Both the position numbers and the translations under genes were made by a program. A stretch of DNA of 64,000 bases, taken from Acidimangrovimonas pyrenivorans. GTDB lineage: Bacteria > Pseudomonadota > Alphaproteobacteria > Rhodobacterales > Rhodobacteraceae. Positions 15,392 to 24,011 of the stretch are shown here, one piece after another. Under the pieces are notes generated by a model that saw only the letters and a program-made list of their open reading frames with translations, was not told the origin of the DNA and did no database searches. The stretch lies in NCBI RefSeq assembly GCF_042643245.1, contig NZ_JBHRSK010000004.1, positions 186,001 through 250,000 on the forward strand, given 5' to 3'. Position 1 is the stretch's first letter. Every line of letters begins with the position of its first letter.

Positions 15392-17509
15392 ATGACAAGC
15401 ATCATCCTCTTCGCCCCGCTCGTCGGTGCGATCATCGCCGGCTTCGGCTGGCGCCTGATCGGCGAGAAGGGCGCGCAGCTGGTCACCACCGGGCTGCTGT
15501 TCCTCGCCTGCCTGCTGTCCTGGATCACCTTCCTGACCTTCGACGGCCATACCCACACCGTCGAGATCCTGCGCTGGATCAACTCGGGCAGCCTCGACGC
15601 CAGCTGGGCGATCCGGCTCGACCGGCTGACGACGATCATGCTGGTCGTGGTCACCACGGTCTCGGCGCTGGTCCATCTCTACTCGTTCGGCTACATGGCC
15701 CATGACGAGAACTGGACCGAGACCGAGAACTACAAGGCGCGCTTCTTCGCCTACCTGTCCTTCTTCACCTTCGCGATGCTGTCGCTGGTGACCTCGGACA
15801 ACCTGATCCAGATGTTCTTCGGCTGGGAAGGCGTCGGCGTCGCCTCCTACCTGCTGATCGGCTTCTACTACAAGAAGCCCTCGGCCAACGCCGCCGCGAT
15901 CAAGGCCTTCGTCGTCAACCGGGTCGGCGATTTCGGCTTCGCGCTGGGGATCTTCGGGCTCTACTTCCTGACCGACAGCGTCAACTTCGCCGACATCTTC
16001 CCCAAGATGCCCGACCTGGCGAGCACCAACATCACCTTCCTCTGGACCCAGTGGAACGCGGCCAACCTGATCGGCGTGCTGCTGTTCATCGGCGCCAGTG
16101 GCAAGTCGGCCCAGCTGTTCCTGCACACCTGGCTGCCGGACGCGATGGAAGGCCCGACCCCGGTCTCGGCCCTGATCCACGCCGCCACCATGGTCACCGC
16201 CGGCGTCTTCCTGGTCTGCCGGATGTCGCCGCTCTACGAATACGCGCCGGCCGCGGCGACGCTGATCCTGGTGATCGGCGCCTCGACCGCCTTCTTCGCC
16301 GCCACCGTCGGCCTGGTGCAGAACGACATCAAGCGCGTCATCGCCTATTCGACCTGTTCGCAGCTGGGCTACATGTTCGCCGCCGCCGGCGCGGGCGTCT
16401 ACGGCGCGGCCATGTTCCACCTGCTGACCCACGCCTTCTTCAAGGCGATGCTGTTCCTCGGCGCCGGCTCGGTCATCACCGCGATGCATCACGAGCAGGA
16501 CATGCGGAGCTATGGCGGTCTGCGCAAGAAGGTGCCCTTCACCTTCTGGGCGATGATCATCGGCACCCTGGCCATCACCGGCGTCGGCATCCCGTTCTCG
16601 GGCGAGGTCTTCGGCATCCCGATCGGCTTCGCCGGCTTCGACAGCAAGGACGCGATCATCGAGGGCACCTGGGGCGCGGCCGGGGCCGGCTATGCCTTCT
16701 GGCTGCTGGTGATCGCCGCCGCCTTCACCGCCTTCTATTCCTGGCGGCTGATCTTCATGACCTTCTACGGCGAGCCCAAGGGCGACAAGCATGCGCATGA
16801 CCACGCCCATGAAAGCCCGATGGTGATGCTGATCCCGCTCGGCGTGCTGGCGCTGGGGGCGACCTTCGGCGGCATGATCTGGTACAACAGCTTCTTCGGC
16901 GACCATGCCAAGATGACCAGCTTCTTCGGCTTGCCGCACCAGGTCGAGATGGCGGCCGAGGGCCATGCGGCGCCGGCCGAGGGCACGGCGACGACCGAAG
17001 GTCATGCGACCACCGAGGCGCCGGCCGAGGGCGGCCATGCCGCCGCGGCGGTGCCGGGGCAGGGGGCGATCTTCATCGCGCCGACCAACCACGTCATCGA
17101 GAAGGCGCACGAGGCGCCGACCTGGGTCAAGCTCTCGCCCTTCATCGCCATGCTGCTGGGCTTCCTGACCGCCTGGGTGATGTATATCCGCAAGCCGGAG
17201 CTGCCGGCCAAGATGGCCGAGACCAACCGGCCGCTTTACCTGTTCCTGCTCAACAAGTGGTACTTCGACGAGATCTACGATGCGGTCTTTGTCCGCCCGG
17301 CGCTGGCCCTCGGCCGGTTCCTGTGGCGGCGCGGCGACGGCAACGTGATCGACGGCACCATCAATGGCGTCGCGCTGGGGATCGTTCCGTTCTTCACCCG
17401 GCTCGCGGGGCGGCTGCAGTCCGGCTACCTGTTCCACTACGCCTTCGCCATGGTGATCGGCATCACCGCTCTCGTTACCTGGATGACGCTCACCGGAGGG
17501 GCGCACTAA
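15392..17509 (+). CDS. nuoL: NADH-quinone oxidoreductase subunit L
   Basis: 705 residues, longer than the roughly 610-650 of many bacteria. It is the distal antiporter-like proton pump with about 16 membrane helices and the long lateral helix. Key antiporter residues lie in GWEGVGVASYLLIGF (Glu) and in the Lys/His segments around HTWLPDAMEGPTPVSALIHA. An extramembrane insert spans about residues 460-565: first His-rich (KHAHDHAHE), later Ala/Gly/Thr/His-rich. The gene starts 6 bases after nuoK and its stop shares a base with the nuoM start (TAATG). Confidence 0.96.
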   Translation: MTSIILFAPLVGAIIAGFGWRLIGEKGAQLVTTGLLFLACLLSWITFLTFDGHTHTVEILRWINSGSLDASWAIRLDRLTTIMLVVVTTVSALVHLYSFGYMAHDENWTETENYKARFFAYLSFFTFAMLSLVTSDNLIQMFFGWEGVGVASYLLIGFYYKKPSANAAAIKAFVVNRVGDFGFALGIFGLYFLTDSVNFADIFPKMPDLASTNITFLWTQWNAANLIGVLLFIGASGKSAQLFLHTWLPDAMEGPTPVSALIHAATMVTAGVFLVCRMSPLYEYAPAAATLILVIGASTAFFAATVGLVQNDIKRVIAYSTCSQLGYMFAAAGAGVYGAAMFHLLTHAFFKAMLFLGAGSVITAMHHEQDMRSYGGLRKKVPFTFWAMIIGTLAITGVGIPFSGEVFGIPIGFAGFDSKDAIIEGTWGAAGAGYAFWLLVIAAAFTAFYSWRLIFMTFYGEPKGDKHAHDHAHESPMVMLIPLGVLALGATFGGMIWYNSFFGDHAKMTSFFGLPHQVEMAAEGHAAPAEGTATTEGHATTEAPAEGGHAAAAVPGQGAIFIAPTNHVIEKAHEAPTWVKLSPFIAMLLGFLTAWVMYIRKPELPAKMAETNRPLYLFLLNKWYFDEIYDAVFVRPALALGRFLWRRGDGNVIDGTINGVALGIVPFFTRLAGRLQSGYLFHYAFAMVIGITALVTWMTLTGGAH

Positions 17510-19059
17510 TGGACAACCTGCTCTCCATCATCACCTTCCTCCCGCTGGTCGCGGCGCTGGTGCTGGCCGTCTTCCTGCGTGGTGACGACGAGGCGGCGCG
17601 CCGCAACGCCAAGCTGATCGCGCTGCTGGCGACCACGGCGAGCTTTCTGGTCTCGCTGTTCCTGTGGGCGGGCTTCGATCCCGCCAACACCGGCTTCCAG
17701 TTCGTCGAGAGCCGGCCCTGGATTCTCGGCCTCAACTACAAGATGGGCGTCGACGGCATCTCGATCCTGTTCGTGCTGCTGACCACCTTCCTGATGCCGC
17801 TGACGATCCTGGCCTGCTGGAATGTCGAGCACCGGGTGAAGGAATACATGATCGCCTTCCTCGTGCTCGAGACGCTGATGCTGGGCGTGTTCTGCGCGCT
17901 CGACCTGGTGCTGTTCTACCTGTTCTTCGAGGCCGGCCTGATCCCGATGTTCCTGATCATCGGCATCTGGGGCGGGGCGAACCGGATCTACGCCTCGTTC
18001 AAGTTCTTCCTCTACACCTTCCTCGGCTCGGTGCTGATGCTGGTGGCGATGATCGCGATGTATTACGACGCCGGGACCACCGATATCCCGACGCTGCTGA
18101 ACCACCAGTTCAGCGCGACGCCGATCACGCTCTTGGGCTTCCACATCGCCGGCGGGCTGCAGACCCTGCTGTGGCTGGCCTTCTTCGCCAGCTTCGCGGT
18201 CAAGATGCCGATGTGGCCGGTGCATACCTGGCTGCCCGACGCCCACGTCCAGGCGCCGACGGCCGGTTCCGTGGTGCTGGCGGCGATCCTGCTGAAAATG
18301 GGCGGCTACGGCTTCCTGCGCTTCAGCCTGCCGATGTTCCCGGTCGCCTCCGAGCAGCTCTCGACCTTCGTCTTCGTGCTCTCGGCCGTCGCCATCGTCT
18401 ACACCTCGCTGGTGGCGCTGGCGCAGGAGGACATGAAGAAGCTGATCGCCTATAGCTCGATCGCCCACATGGGCTATGTCACCATGGGCATCTTCGCCGC
18501 CAACCAGCAGGGCGTCGACGGCGCCATCTTCCAGATGCTCAGCCACGGCTTCGTCTCGGGCGCGCTGTTCCTCTGCGTCGGCGTGATCTACGACCGGATG
18601 CACACCCGCGAGATCGCGGCCTATGGCGGTCTGGTCAACCGGATGCCCGCCTATGCGCTGGTCTTCATGCTGTTCACCATGGCCAACGTGGGCCTGCCGG
18701 GTACCAGCGGGTTCGTCGGCGAATTCCTGACCCTCGCCGGCATCTTCCAGGTCAACACCTGGGTCGCCGCCTTCGCCGCCACCGGCGTGATCCTGTCGGC
18801 CTCCTACGCGCTGTGGCTCTATCGCCGGGTCGTCTTCGGCCAGCTGATCAAGGAGAGCCTGAAGGGTATCACCGACATGACCACGCGCGAGAAGGCGATC
18901 TTCGCGCCGCTGGTGGCGATGACCCTGCTGCTGGGCGTCTATCCGAGCCTGGTGACCGACGCGATCGGCCCCTCGGTGCAGGCGCTGGTCTCGAACTATG
19001 ACACGGCCGTCGCCCAGGCGCAGACGGCGCCGGCCGCCACGCAACTGGCGCAGAACTGA
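17509..19059 (+). CDS. nuoM: NADH-quinone oxidoreductase subunit M
   Basis: 516 residues, antiporter-like proton-pumping subunit with about 14 membrane helices. Signature stretches are LFYLFFEAGLIPMFLIIGIWG with the essential Glu, and MPMWPVHTWLPDAHVQAPTAGS. The start is the ATG at 17509, overlapping the nuoL stop by one base. The C-terminal tail is Ala/Thr/Gln-rich and unconserved. Confidence 0.96.
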   Translation: MDNLLSIITFLPLVAALVLAVFLRGDDEAARRNAKLIALLATTASFLVSLFLWAGFDPANTGFQFVESRPWILGLNYKMGVDGISILFVLLTTFLMPLTILACWNVEHRVKEYMIAFLVLETLMLGVFCALDLVLFYLFFEAGLIPMFLIIGIWGGANRIYASFKFFLYTFLGSVLMLVAMIAMYYDAGTTDIPTLLNHQFSATPITLLGFHIAGGLQTLLWLAFFASFAVKMPMWPVHTWLPDAHVQAPTAGSVVLAAILLKMGGYGFLRFSLPMFPVASEQLSTFVFVLSAVAIVYTSLVALAQEDMKKLIAYSSIAHMGYVTMGIFAANQQGVDGAIFQMLSHGFVSGALFLCVGVIYDRMHTREIAAYGGLVNRMPAYALVFMLFTMANVGLPGTSGFVGEFLTLAGIFQVNTWVAAFAATGVILSASYALWLYRRVVFGQLIKESLKGITDMTTREKAIFAPLVAMTLLLGVYPSLVTDAIGPSVQALVSNYDTAVAQAQTAPAATQLAQN

Positions 19060-19070
19060 AGGACCCCGAG

Positions 19071-20513
19071 ATGACTTCTGCCGATTTCTCCACTGTCCTG
19101 CCCGAGGTTGCGATCGCCGTCTACGCGATGGCCGCGCTTCTGTTCGGCGTCTACACCAACAAGGACCGGACGACGGGCCTGCTGGTCTGGGGCACCGCCG
19201 CGGTCTTCGCGCTGGTCGCGATCTGGATCGGGCTGGCCCCGCCCGGCACCCATACCGCCTTTGGCGGCATGTTCATCGATGACGGTTTCGCCCGTTTCTC
19301 GAAGGTGGTGATCCTGCTCTCGGCCGCCGCCGTGCTGCTGATCGGCCAGGATTACATGATCCGCCGCGGGCTGGGCCGGTTCGAATACCCGATCCTGATC
19401 TCGCTGTCGGTGGTCGGGATGATGATGATGATCTCGGCGGGCGACCTGATGGCGCTCTACATGGGGCTGGAGCTGCAATCGCTGGCGCTCTACGTCGTCG
19501 CGTCTCTGCGCCGCGACAGCGCCAAGTCGACCGAGGCGGGCCTGAAATACTTCGTCCTCGGCGCGCTGAGCTCGGGCCTGCTGCTCTACGGCGCCTCGCT
19601 GGTCTACGGCTTCGCCGGCACGACGCTGTTCTCGGGCATCATCACCACCGTGCATGGCGGCCAGATGTCGCTCGGCCTGCTGTTCGGCATGGTCTTCCTG
19701 CTCTCGGGCCTCGCCTTCAAGGTCTCGGCGGTGCCGTTCCACATGTGGACGCCCGACGTCTACGAGGGCTCGCCGACCCCGGTCACCGCCTTCTTCGCCA
19801 CCGCGCCCAAGGTCGCGGCGATGGGGCTGATCGCGCGGCTGGCGCATGACGCCTTCGGCACCGCGCCGGGCGACTGGGGCCAGATCCTGGCCGCGCTCGC
19901 CGTGCTGTCGATGTTCCTCGGCGCCTTCGCCGCCATCGGCCAGCGCGACATCAAGCGGCTGATGGCCTATTCGTCGATCGCCCATATGGGCTATGCCATG
20001 ATGGGCCTCGCCTCGGGCACCGCCGAGGGCGTGCAGTCGATGCTGGTCTACATGGCGATCTACGTCACCATGAACGTCGGCACCTTCGCCTTCATCCTGT
20101 CGATGGAGAAGGACGGCCGGCCGGTGACCGATATCGGCGCGCTGAACATGTATTCGAAGAAGGAGCCGCTGAAGGCGCTGGCGCTGCTGGTGCTGATGTT
20201 CAGCCTCGCCGGGGTGCCGCCGATGGTCGGCTTCTTCGCCAAGTTCTACGTGCTGAAAGCGGCCGTCGATGCCGGGCTGACCTGGCTGGCCATCGCCGGC
20301 GTGATCGCCTCGGTGATCGGTGCCTTCTACTACCTGCGCATCGTCTTCTACATGTATTTCGGCGAAGAGCGCGAAGGCCTCGACAGCGGCACCATGGGGC
20401 TGATGCCCTGGCTGGCGCTGATGGGCTCGGCCGCGGTGATGGTGCTGGGCGTCATCAACTTCTTCGGCATCGACGGGCTGGCGCAGGCCGCCGCGGCGAC
20501 GCTTGTCCCGTAA
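19071..20513 (+). CDS. nuoN: NADH-quinone oxidoreductase subunit N
   Basis: 480 residues, the third antiporter-like subunit, about 14 membrane helices. Conserved elements include LYMGLELQSLALYVVASLRRD (Glu) and VPFHMWTPDVYEGSPTPVTAFFA. It is the last nuo gene. Its end overlaps the birA start by 11 bases, so the operon continues into cofactor and RNA genes. Confidence 0.96.
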   Translation: MTSADFSTVLPEVAIAVYAMAALLFGVYTNKDRTTGLLVWGTAAVFALVAIWIGLAPPGTHTAFGGMFIDDGFARFSKVVILLSAAAVLLIGQDYMIRRGLGRFEYPILISLSVVGMMMMISAGDLMALYMGLELQSLALYVVASLRRDSAKSTEAGLKYFVLGALSSGLLLYGASLVYGFAGTTLFSGIITTVHGGQMSLGLLFGMVFLLSGLAFKVSAVPFHMWTPDVYEGSPTPVTAFFATAPKVAAMGLIARLAHDAFGTAPGDWGQILAALAVLSMFLGAFAAIGQRDIKRLMAYSSIAHMGYAMMGLASGTAEGVQSMLVYMAIYVTMNVGTFAFILSMEKDGRPVTDIGALNMYSKKEPLKALALLVLMFSLAGVPPMVGFFAKFYVLKAAVDAGLTWLAIAGVIASVIGAFYYLRIVFYMYFGEEREGLDSGTMGLMPWLALMGSAAVMVLGVINFFGIDGLAQAAAATLVP

Positions 20514-21261
20514 TCCGGACTGGCCCGAGGGCGTGGCGCGCCACGTCCTCGCCTCGGTCGACAGCACGCTGACCGAGGCCGCCCGCAGGGCCCCGCATCT
20601 CGCGGGGCCTGCATGGATTCTGGCCCATGAACAGACTGCCGCCCGCGGCCGCCGCGGCCGCGCCTGGAGCATGCCGAAGGGCAATTTCGCCGCCACCCTG
20701 GTGATGCGCCCGACCGAGCGGCCCGAGCAGGTGGCGCTGCGCAGCTTCGTCGCCGCGCTGGCGCTCGACGACGCCTTCGCCGCCGCCAGCGGCCGGCCGC
20801 AGAGCTTCGCGCTGAAATGGCCCAACGACGTGCTGCTCAACGGCGGCAAGGTCGCCGGCATCCTGCTGGAAAGCGCCGGGCAGGGCGGGGCGGTCAGCCA
20901 CCTCGCCATCGGCATCGGCATCAACCTGGTCGCCGCGCCCGGCGCCGACCAGGTCGAGCCCGGGGCGCTGCGCCCGGTCAGCCTGCTGTCCGAGACCGGG
21001 GCGATGGTGACGCCGGAGGAGTTCCTCGACCTGCTCGCCCCCGCCTATGCGGCGCGCGAGGCGCAGTTCCGGACCTACGGCTTCGAGCCGATCCGCACCG
21101 CCTGGCTGGCCCGTGCCGCCCGGCTGGGCGAGCGCATCGTGGCCCGCACCACGTCGGAAAGCCACGAGGGCACGTTCGAGACGGTGGACGCCGCCGGCAA
21201 CCTTGTCCTAAACACCGCCCAGGGCCGCCGGGCGATCCCGGCCGCCGAGGTCTTTTTCTGA
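20503..21261 (+). CDS. birA: biotin--[acetyl-CoA-carboxylase] ligase
   Basis: 252 residues, BirA class I: catalytic and C-terminal domains only, without the DNA-binding N-domain, so it is an enzyme and not a biotin-operon repressor. ARGRRGRAWSMPKGN contains the GRGRRG biotinyl-AMP loop; KWPNDVLLNGGKVAGILLE is the lysine/ATP site. It would biotinylate carriers such as the carboxylase at the left end of the window. The start is TTG at 20503, overlapping nuoN by 11 bases. The order nuoN-birA-coaX-rnj is conserved in the group as I recall. Confidence 0.93.
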   Translation: MSRNPDWPEGVARHVLASVDSTLTEAARRAPHLAGPAWILAHEQTAARGRRGRAWSMPKGNFAATLVMRPTERPEQVALRSFVAALALDDAFAAASGRPQSFALKWPNDVLLNGGKVAGILLESAGQGGAVSHLAIGIGINLVAAPGADQVEPGALRPVSLLSETGAMVTPEEFLDLLAPAYAAREAQFRTYGFEPIRTAWLARAARLGERIVARTTSESHEGTFETVDAAGNLVLNTAQGRRAIPAAEVFF

Positions 21262-21274
21262 AGGGGAGATGCCG

Positions 21275-22054
21275 ATGCTCCTGTGCATTGACTGCGGCAA
21301 TACCAACACCGTCTTCTCGGTCTGGGACGGGAGCCAGTTCCTCTGCACCCTGCGGACCTCGACCGAACACCAGCGCACCGCCGACCAGTATTACGTCTGG
21401 TATTCGACCCTGATCGCCCATCACAAGATCGACGCGATGATCACCGATGTCATCATCTCGTCGACGGTGCCGCGCGTCGTCTTCAACCTGCGCGTCTTCG
21501 CCGACCGCTATTTCAACACCCGGCCGCTGGTCGTCGGCCGGCCCGACTGCCTGCTGCCGGTGCCGCCGCGCGTCGATCAGGGCACCTCGGTCGGACCCGA
21601 CCGGCTGGTCAACACCGCCGGCGCCTACGACCGCCATGGCGGCGACCTGATCGTCGTCGATTTCGGCACCGCCACCACCTTCGACGTGGTGGCCGAGGAC
21701 GGCGCCTATGTCGGCGGCGTCATCGCGCCGGGCGTCAATCTCAGCCTCGAGGCGCTGCATGCCGCCGCCGCCGCGCTGCCCCATGTCGACGTCACCAAGC
21801 CGCAGGCCGTGATCGGCACCAACACCGTCGCCTGCATGCAGTCGGGCATCTTCTGGGGCTATATCGGCCTGGTGCGCGGTATCACCGACCGGATTCGGGG
21901 CGAATATGACCGGCCGATGCAGATCATCGGCACCGGGGGGCTTGCGCCTCTGTTCGCGACGGGCGATGTGCTGTTCGACACCATCGAAGACGACCTGACG
22001 ATGCACGGCCTGACCGTGATCCACGCCTACAACAAGGAAAACGGCACGCTATGA
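21275..22054 (+). CDS. coaX: type III pantothenate kinase
   Basis: 259 residues of the ASKHA-type CoaX family, the first step of coenzyme A synthesis. The N-terminal phosphate motif MLLCIDCGNTNTVFSVWDG, the substrate motif GPDRLVNTAGA and the second phosphate segment VVDFGTATTFDVV are all present. ATG 21275 is preferred over ATG 21269 because the GGGGAG at 21263-21268 is then 6 bases away. It overlaps rnj by 4 bases (ATGA). Confidence 0.95.
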   Translation: MLLCIDCGNTNTVFSVWDGSQFLCTLRTSTEHQRTADQYYVWYSTLIAHHKIDAMITDVIISSTVPRVVFNLRVFADRYFNTRPLVVGRPDCLLPVPPRVDQGTSVGPDRLVNTAGAYDRHGGDLIVVDFGTATTFDVVAEDGAYVGGVIAPGVNLSLEALHAAAAALPHVDVTKPQAVIGTNTVACMQSGIFWGYIGLVRGITDRIRGEYDRPMQIIGTGGLAPLFATGDVLFDTIEDDLTMHGLTVIHAYNKENGTL

Positions 22055-23724
22055 GCCCCAAGAACCGCCTGATCTATCTTCCCCTCGGCGGCGCCGGCGA
22101 GATCGGGATGAACTGTTACGTCTACGGCTACGGCCCGGCCGGCAAGGAACGGCTGATCGTGGTCGATCTGGGCGTGACCTTCCCCGACATGGACACCACG
22201 CCCGGGGTCGACCTGATCATGGCCGATGTCGACTGGCTGGAGCAACGCGCCGACCGGATCGAGGCGATCTTCATCACCCATGCCCACGAGGACCATGTCG
22301 GCGCGCTCGGCCTGCTCTGGCCCAAGCTCAGGGCGCCGGTCTATTGCCGCCGCTTCACCGGCCTGCTGGCCGCGATGAAGATGGAGGAGCGCGGGCTGCC
22401 GGTCGACGACCTCCACATCGTCGACCCGCGCCCGGAGACGGTCGCGGCCGGGCCGTTCAAGGTGCAATATGTCCCCGTCGCCCACTCGATCCCGGAAAGC
22501 GCCGGGCTGCTGATCGAGACCCCGGCGGGCAAGGTGTTCCATAGCGGCGACTTCAAGCTCGACCGCGACCCGGTGGTCGGCGAGGCCTACGCGCCCGAGG
22601 TCTTCACCGCGATCGGCGACGAGGGCATCAAGGCGCTGGTCTGCGACTCCACCAACGTCTTCTCGCCCGCGCCGGGGCGCAGCGAAAGCTCTCTGCCCGA
22701 GGCGATCACCGGGCTGGTGGCGAATGCCGAGGGCATGGTGGTGGCGACCACTTTCGCCTCGAACGTCGCCCGGCTGAAGACGCTGGCCGAGGCCGGCCAG
22801 GCCGCCGGGCGCTCGGTCTGCCTGCTGGGCCGGGCGATGAACCGGATGGTCAAGGCGGCGGTCGAGTCCGGCGTGCTGAGCGACTTTCCCCCGGTGCTCA
22901 CGCCGGAACAGGCGGCGGAGGTGCCGCGCGAGCATCTGATGCTGATCGTCACCGGCAGCCAGGGCGAGCGCCGGGCCGCCAGCGCCCAGCTGGCGCGCGG
23001 CAAGTATCTCGGCCTGAAGATGGCGGCGGGCGACCTGTTCCTGTTCTCCTCCAAGACCATCCCGGGCAACGAGCGCGGCGTGATCCGGATCATGAATGCC
23101 TATTCCGAGATGGGTGTCGACGTCGTCGATGACAGCGGCGGCAAGTACCACGTCTCGGGCCATGCCAACCGGCCCGATCTGGAAGAGATCCACGCCGCGC
23201 TGCGGCCCGAGATCCTGCTGCCGATGCACGGCGAGCACCGTCACCTGCGCGAGCATGCGAAGATCGGCAGCGACAAGGGCATCGCCAGCGCCGTCGTCAC
23301 CAACGGCACCATGGTCGAGATCGGCGGCGAGGCGCCGAAGGTGGTCGAGCATGTCGAGGCCGGCCGCGTCTATCGCGACGGCCAGGTGCTGATCGGGGCG
23401 ATGGACGGGGTGGTGCGCGACCGCATCCGCATGGCGCTGAACGGCCATGTGCTGGTGACCGTGATCGTCGACGAGGATGGCGAGCTTCTGGGCGATCCCT
23501 GGGCCGAGCTGATGGGCCTGCCCGAGACCGGCAAGTCCGGCACCGCGCTGGTCGAGGCGATGGAGGGCGAGATGGTCGAGTTCCTTGACCGCGCCGGGCC
23601 CAAGGTGATGACCGACGACGACAAGATCGACGACGCCCTGCGGCGCATCGCCCGCCAGGTGGCGATGGAGCAGATCGGCCGCAAGCCCGAGGTGACGGTG
23701 GTCGTCAGCCGGCTGTCGGAATAG
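22051..23724 (+). CDS. rnj: ribonuclease J
   Basis: 557 residues. It has a metallo-beta-lactamase/beta-CASP nuclease core with a C-terminal domain. The zinc motif HAHEDH has His77, His79, Asp81 and His82; later beta-CASP motifs include HSGDFKLD, CDSTNVFSPAPGRSE and MHGEHRHL. RNase J acts as a 5'-3' exo- and endoribonuclease in mRNA decay and rRNA maturation. It is the last gene of the nuo transcription unit; a 7-bp hairpin follows 9 bases after the stop. Confidence 0.95.
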   Translation: MSPKNRLIYLPLGGAGEIGMNCYVYGYGPAGKERLIVVDLGVTFPDMDTTPGVDLIMADVDWLEQRADRIEAIFITHAHEDHVGALGLLWPKLRAPVYCRRFTGLLAAMKMEERGLPVDDLHIVDPRPETVAAGPFKVQYVPVAHSIPESAGLLIETPAGKVFHSGDFKLDRDPVVGEAYAPEVFTAIGDEGIKALVCDSTNVFSPAPGRSESSLPEAITGLVANAEGMVVATTFASNVARLKTLAEAGQAAGRSVCLLGRAMNRMVKAAVESGVLSDFPPVLTPEQAAEVPREHLMLIVTGSQGERRAASAQLARGKYLGLKMAAGDLFLFSSKTIPGNERGVIRIMNAYSEMGVDVVDDSGGKYHVSGHANRPDLEEIHAALRPEILLPMHGEHRHLREHAKIGSDKGIASAVVTNGTMVEIGGEAPKVVEHVEAGRVYRDGQVLIGAMDGVVRDRIRMALNGHVLVTVIVDEDGELLGDPWAELMGLPETGKSGTALVEAMEGEMVEFLDRAGPKVMTDDDKIDDALRRIARQVAMEQIGRKPEVTVVVSRLSE

Positions 23725-23733
23725 GCGCACGCG

Positions 23734-23752
23734 GGGCGGTCGCGAACCGCCC
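23734..23752 (+). terminator. Hairpin after rnj, possible terminator
   Basis: A perfect 7-bp stem GGGCGGT/ACCGCCC with a 5-base loop lies 9 bases after the rnj stop. No T-run follows, so it may stabilise the 3' end or act with Rho instead of being an intrinsic terminator. Confidence 0.4.
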
Positions 23753-23880
23753 GGCAGACGGCAAGGGGCGGGCAGCCGCCAAGGTGACCGCCTCGAGGTT
23801 TTCGCGATCTTGGGGGCGGGCCTGTGTCGCGCGGGGTCAAGCCTCTGCGCGGCTCGCGGTCCATCTGCTGCAAGACCGAC

Positions 23881-23926
23881 GGCCTCGTCCGGCCTCGTCT
23901 CCGGCCTCGTCTCCGGCCTCGTCTCG
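23881..23926. repeat. 12-bp tandem repeat, about four copies
   Basis: The unit GGCCTCGTCTCC occurs at 23891-23902 and 23903-23914, with a shortened copy at 23881-23890 and a one-base variant at 23915-23926. It is non-coding, between the convergent rnj and helicase genes. Confidence 0.85.
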
Positions 23927-23962
23927 GGGCGCGGGCCGAGGGAATTTCGCGATCCGGAAACG

Positions 23963-23987
23963 AAAAAGCCCCGCACCGGGCGGGGCT
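23963..23987 (-). terminator. Rho-independent terminator of the helicase gene
   Basis: Read on the minus strand, an 8-bp perfect stem (AGCCCCGC/GCGGGGCT, arms 23967-23974 and 23980-23987, 5-base loop) is followed by a T-run (23967-23963). It lies 25 bases after the helicase stop and faces the correct way. Confidence 0.85.
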
Positions 23988-24011
23988 CTCCGGTCGTGAA
24001 CCGCGGGCCGC

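Noticed and set aside
14900..17506. 868-codon minus-strand open frame opposite nuoK-nuoL
   Set aside because: A shadow of conserved membrane-protein genes; the product would be a low-complexity His/Asp/Gln/Glu protein.
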